Positions 57,884 through 64,000 of a stretch of DNA of 64,000 bases are shown here, piece after piece. Source of the stretch: Cryptomeria japonica (Eukaryota > Streptophyta > Pinopsida > Cupressales > Cupressaceae); contig NC_081414.1 in NCBI RefSeq assembly GCF_030272615.1, positions 816,458,396 to 816,522,395 on the forward strand, in the 5' to 3' direction. Each line of letters starts with the position of its first letter. Positions within the stretch are counted from its first letter, which is position 1. The position numbers were made by a program, and so were the translations under genes. Below the pieces are notes generated by a model. It was not told the DNA's origin. It worked only from the letters and a program-made list of their open reading frames with translations, and did no database searches.

Positions 57884-58690
57884 AATGATAAATAATGAAG
57901 GGGTTTCAAATAATTATGAATAATAATCAATGTTTTTTGCATTCTCTGTAATTATTTTGGCATTATAAACAGAGAGAACCATTTAATAGCCCACCCATAA
58001 AATAAAATGATAAATAAAGAAGGGGTTTCAAATAATTATGAACAATAATCATTTTTTTTTGCATTCACTGTAATGATTTTGGCATTATAAACAGAGAGAC
58101 ACCATTTAACAACGCACCCATAAAATGAAATGATAAATAATGAAGGGGCTTCGAATAATTATGAACAATAATCAATTTTTTTGCATTCACTGTAATGATT
58201 TTGACATTATAAACAAAGAGACATAATTTAACAACGCACCCATAAAATGGAATGATAAATGATGAAGGGGTTTCAAACAATTATGAACAATAATCAATTT
58301 TTTTGCATTCATTGTAATGATTTTGGCATTATAAACAGAGAGACACCATTTAACAACGCACCCATAAAATGAAATGATAAATAATGAAGGGGTTTCAAAT
58401 AATTATGAACAATAATCATTTTTTTTTGCATTCACTGTAATGATGATGACATTATAAATAGAGAGACACTATTTAACAGCGCACCCATAAAATGAAATGA
58501 TAAATAATGATGGGGTTTCAAAGAAAATGAAGAGACAATCAATTATTTTGCCATTCTTTGTGAGGATTTCAACATTATAAACAGAGAAACACCATTTAAC
58601 AGCGTAACCATAAAATGAAATGAAAAATAATGAAGGCATTTCGAAGAAAACAAAGAGATATTCAATTGTTTTGCCATTCTCTGTGAGGAT
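57884..58690. repeat. Tandem array, about 122 bp unit, seven copies
   Basis: Units start near 57887, 58009, 58131, 58252, 58374, 58498 and 58620 with GATAAATAATGAAGGGG; each has TTTTGCATTCACTGTAATGA, GGCATTATAAACAGAGAGAC and AACGCACCCATAAAATG. The last two units are the most diverged. Confidence 0.9.
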
Positions 58691-59211
58691 TTTGACATTA
58701 TTAAACTGTAACAGAGCATTGAAATGAAACCCTAAACCGCATACAAAGAAATCATTAATAGACAAAGCATAATTCAGCTGCGAAGGAGCAAAACCATCAT
58801 TGGACATCTAATAAGAAAGGAGGAAGAGTTTGATTATTACTTGGGAGCACAGAAGAGCCAACGAAATGGTTGTAGAGGAGGCCGACTAATGGATGTAGAG
58901 GAGAAATGGAGGAGAAACGATGATGCATGAAGAAAATGCCACAAAAAATCTTCATTTCCCTAAGTTTTTAGGGCAAAAAAGATAGCGGGAGTTCGTGCCA
59001 CGTGGGTCCATAATGCATATGCGGGAAGGGGGTTATGGGTGGTCAACAATTTTTTTGACCACCCATTTTAAACATTTTAATATTCAATGTATTTTTAATA
59101 ATATGCATAACATAAACTATTTAGGTTAATTTTTTTTTAATAAAAAGGTGAAAAACATATTAGTTTGTAGGTATTTTATAAATGGATATTGGTGATAGTT
59201 CTGATACTAAA
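58691..59211. other. Second copy of spacer repeat, and junction to F
   Basis: 58690-58812 and 58925-59040 match 47465-47575 and 48570-48680. Then AT-rich sequence. No gene. Confidence 0.65.
59194..59211 (-). promoter_or_regulatory. Met-tRNA-type primer site after the F LTR
   Basis: On the minus strand TTTAGTATCAGAACTATC directly after the LTR end. Compared with the usual copia site TGGTATCAGAGC it has two G-to-A changes. Confidence 0.55.
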
Positions 59212-60711
59212 TGTAAGTACAGATCTAATAGCCAACAAGATGAGAGGTGGGGGGGGGGAGTGAACCATACAAACTTAATCTTCCATAAAAACATCAGATT
59301 CAACCTCGGTAACATATACTTCAATAATATAACCAAAACTGTTAAACATGCAAACTCAAAAGCATATAAACATCATAAACCTCATAAAACCAGATTTAAC
59401 GTGGAAACTCAAATAGGGAAAAACCACTGTGGGATTTTGGACCCACTAAGAAATATACTCTTCTAGAGTATGCTCGGTTAAAAGCAAATTCTGTTAAAGA
59501 TTACAAACACATTGCTAGATGTGACCCAGTTAAGGGATTTCCCTTAGATCTGTTAGGATCTTCACCTTGTTAGAAGTGACCTTGTTAAAGGATTTCAAAC
59601 ACTCAATCAGAATATCACCTTGCTAGAGGGTTTTACAAATAAGACTGTTAAGTCCACTTGGTTAAGAGATTTTCTGTCACTTTCACAAAATAATAGTAAG
59701 AAAAATCTATCTGCAACTTCACATCTAAAATGCTAAAGCAGATTCTTATTTGCTCAATACAATCTAGACATAGAACTAATCTTGTCCATCTGCTGGGCTT
59801 CTATACTCTGTTATTCAAACAGGTCTTCAAGCTTCGGTGCTTGGTAATCACTATGTAGCATCCCTGTGCATACACTTGCCCGCATACATTGTTTATCAAC
59901 ATTTCCCTATTTATAAACAAGTAGCTAACCACTTAATCTCCTTGATCACATTTCCCATGATCAATCATAGCCATCAGATCTTCAATCTTGTCCAGGTTCA
60001 ATGCATCTTTCGATCTGAAAATGTTTTACCCTGCCTAGGAACTTGCATATATTTCTTGGAACTTGTGCTAGGGTATTGCGGTTCAATCTGCGCTGTAGAT
60101 CTTCAAGCCGACTTTCCATTGCCTTAGATTCATTAACAAACTTCATGCACGACATACCAATCATTTAATTAGTTCCATCTCATCAGCTTCCCTCATTAAA
60201 TATCACATGTAATCATTTAATGCATTCTGTTATAGCTCAGTTACAACTCGGTAAATACTAAAATTCACTCGGTAGTCATTCTGCCTTCATTAACTGATAG
60301 TGATAACATTAGGGTTTACCGACTAGGTTCTTTGCTTGATAACATAGTATAGTATTAACCTTTCAATTTACAACATATGTATGATGTTAAAACAATCTAA
60401 ACATCATGATCTCATCATTGTCTGACTCGATAATAGTTGCCCATTGAATACCTTATTCATCCTCTTATTCATCATAATCTTTCCTGTGTCTTTTAGTGAC
60501 ATCTTTATACTCTTTAAATCATACTTCTCAAGATATGGAAACATCATACTGAATTAGAAAATCAATTTCTTGACATCAATAACAAAATAATAATATCAAG
60601 ATAGTAAACATCCTTAATTAGTTATATCCATAATCATCAACAACCTTCTCAATATCCTGATTGAAATGCCAATAATCTTTCATTGTCTGTTATAATGCTA
60701 TATTGCCAACA
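59212..60711 (-). repeat. Element F (copia) LTR, about 1500 bp
   Basis: Starts TGTTGGCAATATAGC on the minus strand right after a polypurine tract and ends TTACA. It also has a primer-site-like sequence after it, which a simple 3' LTR should lack. It includes a GGTTTTTCCC...CCACGTTAAA stretch often seen in plant copia LTRs. Confidence 0.75.
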
Positions 60712-60725
60712 ATCTCCCCCTTTGG
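60712..60725 (-). promoter_or_regulatory. Element F polypurine tract
   Basis: CCAAAGGGGGAGAT on the minus strand, touching TGTTGG. Confidence 0.85.
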
Positions 60726-61136
60726 CATTGATGGCAAAACCAATTGATTTGACCTTAAAAGATTCAGATTGTTGTGATTCAAAAATGCTAAAATGCTCTC
60801 CCCCATACATTAGACTTCTCCTCTTTTCTTCAGTCTTCTTTCCAATCTGTAGTCTTCTCAATTTTCTTCCCCTTAAATTGGTCTTCTCCCCCTTTGACAA
60901 CAATGCCAAAAAGTAAAGAACTAAAACATAATTTCTTCCTGTATGAAGTGATTTCTTGCTGTTGTGTATCAACTGAGTCTCGGTTAGAGCATTTTGTCTT
61001 TAATTCCTGTTCCGTGTGATATTTCCTATAATATTTCCTGTACACCTTTAGAAAGCATCCTAAAGTGTGTAATGCAACATCAACTTCTAAAAGATATTCG
61101 ATAGAGTCATCGGATTGATGCTTTCACCAAACTCGG
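60726..61136 (-). other. Element F 3' untranslated region
   Basis: 411 bp between the pol stop and the polypurine tract. It contains a second purine-rich block (TGTCAAAGGGGGAGAAGACC, about 60880-60900) that resembles the polypurine tract. No gene. Confidence 0.7.
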
Positions 61137-64000
61137 TCAGTGAGTAGAAGATTGGGGCAAGACCCCTAACTTACTTCTGAGATATTCAAAAGTGTCCCTT
61201 GGTAGTGACTTGGTGAAGATATCTGCAATTTGTTCCTCTATGCTAACATACTCCAGCACCACTTTCTTCTCTTGAGCTTCTTCTCTAAGATAATGATATT
61301 TGATAGAGATGTGCTTTGTCTTAGAGTGCATAATAGGATTTTTTGAAATATTAATGGCACTAGTATTGTCACAGAATATAGTTACTAGCTCGATAACTTT
61401 CTCATTTATACCTTCCAACAGTTGTTTTATCCATGCAATGTTAGTACAATTCAATGCTGCAGCAACGTATTCAGCTTCTGTTGTTGACTGTGAAACACAT
61501 CCTTGTTTCTTGCTAAGCCAACTCACTAGTCTTTCTCCTAAAAAGAAAGCTCCTCCACTTGTGCTTTTTCTGTCATCAATGTTGCCTGCCCAATCAGCAT
61601 CAGTATAAACTTTTAAATCAAAATCATTTCCTTTCTGATATACTAAGCCATAATCCTCAGTGCCTTTCAAGTATCTAAAAATTCTTTTGATTGCTGTCAT
61701 GTGTGTTTCCTTAGGATTTGCAGAGAATCTTGCAACTATACCTACTCCATGTGCTATGTTTGGTCTACTGTGAACAACATATTGTAGCTTTCCAATCATG
61801 GATCGGTAAAGTGTCTCATCAACAGATGCAGATTCATCATTCTTTGATAATTTACAGTTGGTAGTCATAGGAGTACTTATTGATTTTGAATCCTCCATTC
61901 CAAATTTCTTCAAGATTTCCTTTATGTACTTGGATTGAGTAATGAAAATCTCATTTTTTATTTGCAGTATCTATAAACCTATAAAATACTTTATCTCACC
62001 GATTAATGACATCTCAAATTCTTTGCTCATTTCATTTCCAAAGTTCTTGCATAAAGAGTCATTTCCACAAAATATAATATCATCAACAAATATGGCTGAG
62101 ATCAGTATTCCATTTTCATCATTTTTCATGTACATATTGTTGTTCTCACTTGTCCTTATAAAACCAATCTTAATCAAATAAGAGTGCAATCTTTCATACC
62201 ATGCTCTAGGTGCTTGTTTCAAACCATATAAAGCTTTGTTCAATTTACATACCTGATCTTTATTCTTGTTTTCAACAAATCCTTCAGGTTGTTCAATAAA
62301 AACTTCTTCTTCTAATATTCCATTCAGAAATGCAGATTTGACATCCATTTGATATACCTTGAAAATTTTGAAAGCAGCATATGCCAACAATGTTCTTACT
62401 CCTTCAAGTCTAGCAACAGGTGCAAAAGTTTCACCATAATCAATTCCTTCTTCTTGAGCATAACCTTTGCAAACTAGTCTTGCTTTGTTTCGAATGACCT
62501 CTCCTTTTTCATTCAACTTGTTTATGAAAATCCACTTTGTATCGATTACATTTTTGTCCTTCAGTCTTGGGATTAGTTTCCATGTGTCATTCTTCTTGAT
62601 TTGATCAATCTCTTCTGTTATAGCATTTAACCAATCTTCACTATTAAATGCCTCTTTCACTATTCTTGGTTCAAATTCAGATATCAGACATGTGTTCTGT
62701 CTCAGTTTGTTCCTTGTCATCACTGGATCATCCTTATCTCCTATAATCTGACTTGGTGCATGATGTCTTCTGACATACTTGGCTAATACAGGCTCGGTCG
62801 GCTCTGTATGATCTTCTTCATCACTCGGTAACTGGATATTCTCTTCATTTTCTTCAACAGTATTCTCGGTAAGACTTCTCGGTTGAATATAGACAAATTC
62901 ATCATAGTCTTCTGGTTCCTTGGAATTTCCTTCATCATTTCTTTCTGCAAATTCATCAATTTTCACATTTGCAGTTTCTACTATTTTGTTAGATGATTTG
63001 ATCAGACATTTAAATGCTTTGCTTCTTGAAGAATAACCTAGAAATGTTCTTACTTCACTTTTCTGATCAAACTTGCCATTTCTATCATCTTTGTGAACAT
63101 AGCATCTACTTCCAAAGATTTTAAAATAACTTACATTAGGTTTCTTATCATCCTAGATTTCATATGGTGTCTTCAAAGTACCTTTCTTCAATTGTACTCG
63201 GTTCAAGGTATAAACTACTGTGCTTATTGCTTCTCTCCAAAATGTTTGTGGCACCTTCTTTTCAATCATCAGTGTTCTAGCACAATCCATAATAGATCTA
63301 TTTCTTCTCTCAGCTATTCCATTCTGCTGTGGAGTTCTCAGTGCAGAGACTTGTCTCTTAATACCATGATCATTGCAGAATAAGTTGAACTCATTAGATC
63401 TGAACTCTCCTCCTCTATCTGATCTAAGACATTTCAGTTGTCTTCTTGTTTCATTTTCAACTCTTTCCTTGTACCATTTAAACATTTGAAAAGCTTCTTA
63501 TTTTTCTTTTAAAAACATTACTGACATCATCCTTGAATAGTCATCCACAAATAATATGAAATATTTATCACCATAATAACTTTGAACTTTCATAGGACCA
63601 CAAAGATCAGTGTGTACTAGATCTAAAATTCCCTTAGAAGTGTAAGACTTACTTGTAAAGCTTGATCTTGTCATCTTACCCATCTGGCATCCTCGACACA
63701 TAGTGTTCTCAGGTTTTTCAAGACTCGGTAGACCTCTTACTCAGTGCTTCTTACTTATTTTGATCAGATTATCAAAATTTACATGACAAAACCTTTTATG
63801 CCATAACCAGGTATCATCTATCTTTGCATACAAACACTTGTTACGAGTTGAGTCAAGGTGAAATGTGTTACCTTTTGTTTGTGTCCCGGTAGCAGCTAAT
63901 TTTCCATTTTTGTCATGAACTTTGACAATTCCTTTCTGAAATGCTATTTGGTAACCTGTGTTGTTTAGCTGTGCTACACTCAACAAATTGTATTTCAAAC
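61137..64000 (-). pseudogene. Element F Ty1/copia pol (integrase, RT, RNase H), partial
   Basis: One frame on the minus strand from the right edge to 61137. GAG-pre-integrase (LWHKRFCHVNFDNL, 63780); integrase core Asp/Asp/Glu in LVHTDLCGP, RSDRGGEFRS and PQQNGIAERRNRS (63650-63290); [13 protein letters not shown] and FVDDIIF (62340, 62070); RNase H VYTDADWAG, STTEAEYVAAA, FCDNTSAI (61600-61360). Catalytic residues are intact. Four stops, each one transition from a sense codon: 63738, 63495, 63150 and 61968. SIRE-like by impression; the lineage needs a tree. The order integrase before RT fixes it as copia. Confidence 0.93.
61137..64000 (-). mobile_element. Element F: Ty1/copia element (right part off window)
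   Basis: Pol here, with its 3' untranslated region (60726-61136), polypurine tract and LTR (59212-60711) to the left. Gag and the 5' LTR lie beyond the right edge. Few stops and intact active sites suggest it is younger than C. Confidence 0.9.

Noticed and set aside
60649-60972. 107-codon minus-strand frame between F pol and its LTR
   Set aside because: It crosses the polypurine tract and LTR start, and there is no domain.

Overview
This window is plant nuclear DNA made almost entirely of nested LTR retrotransposons. The evidence is Ty3/gypsy gag-pol of the Tat/Ogre type (two RNase H domains, very large elements), a Ty1/copia pol, a plant mobile domain (PMD) gene, long AT-rich LTRs and C-to-T decay of coding frames. 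I saw no ordinary host gene, rRNA or tRNA gene. A large repeat-rich seed-plant genome fits; I cannot name the species, and a conifer-like genome is only a guess.

Layout. Element C (minus strand, 5' LTR 45250-46675) is the oldest layer on the left. Element D (minus, 5' LTR 4135-4923, gag 1-1839, running off the left edge) is inserted in its RNase H region. Element A (plus, 5577-35135, target duplication GTAAT on both sides) is inserted about 650 bp away in the same C pol gene. Element B (minus, 13312-24656, duplication GGAAC/GGAAT) is inserted inside A's coding region. Without B, A is about 18.2 kb. A 1.6 kb solo-LTR-like insert (42313-43937) sits in C's leader. To the right of C lie a microsatellite-rich spacer, element E (minus, 48734-57307), a 122 bp tandem array, and element F, a copia element on the minus strand (LTR 59212-60711, pol 61137 to the right edge).

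Families. A and C form one family: LTRs of about 1.42 kb, a Lys-tRNA-like primer site, and a small conserved ORF before gag. B, D and E form a second family: LTRs of 0.77-0.80 kb, a different primer site and a longer gag. B and E have lost most or all of pol by different deletions and share two in-frame TGA codons, so they look like non-autonomous relatives. All the pol genes seen carry stops or frameshifts.

Most interesting. Between pol and the 3' LTR, both gypsy families carry a PMD gene on the opposite strand. Its layout is conserved: TATA box, short first exon ending in a canonical GT donor in phase 0, an intron, then an AG|GAG acceptor and the PMD exon. Its first intron, and the retrotransposon's own 5' leader, both contain degenerate arrays (period about 19-22 bp) of a CpG motif. 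The motif is TAGCGCAT in A/C and GCGTCTGTG in B/D/E. In each case it reads in the sense direction of the transcript from the nearest promoter. Two diverged families thus keep the same plan: two opposed promoters, each followed by a sense-oriented motif array.
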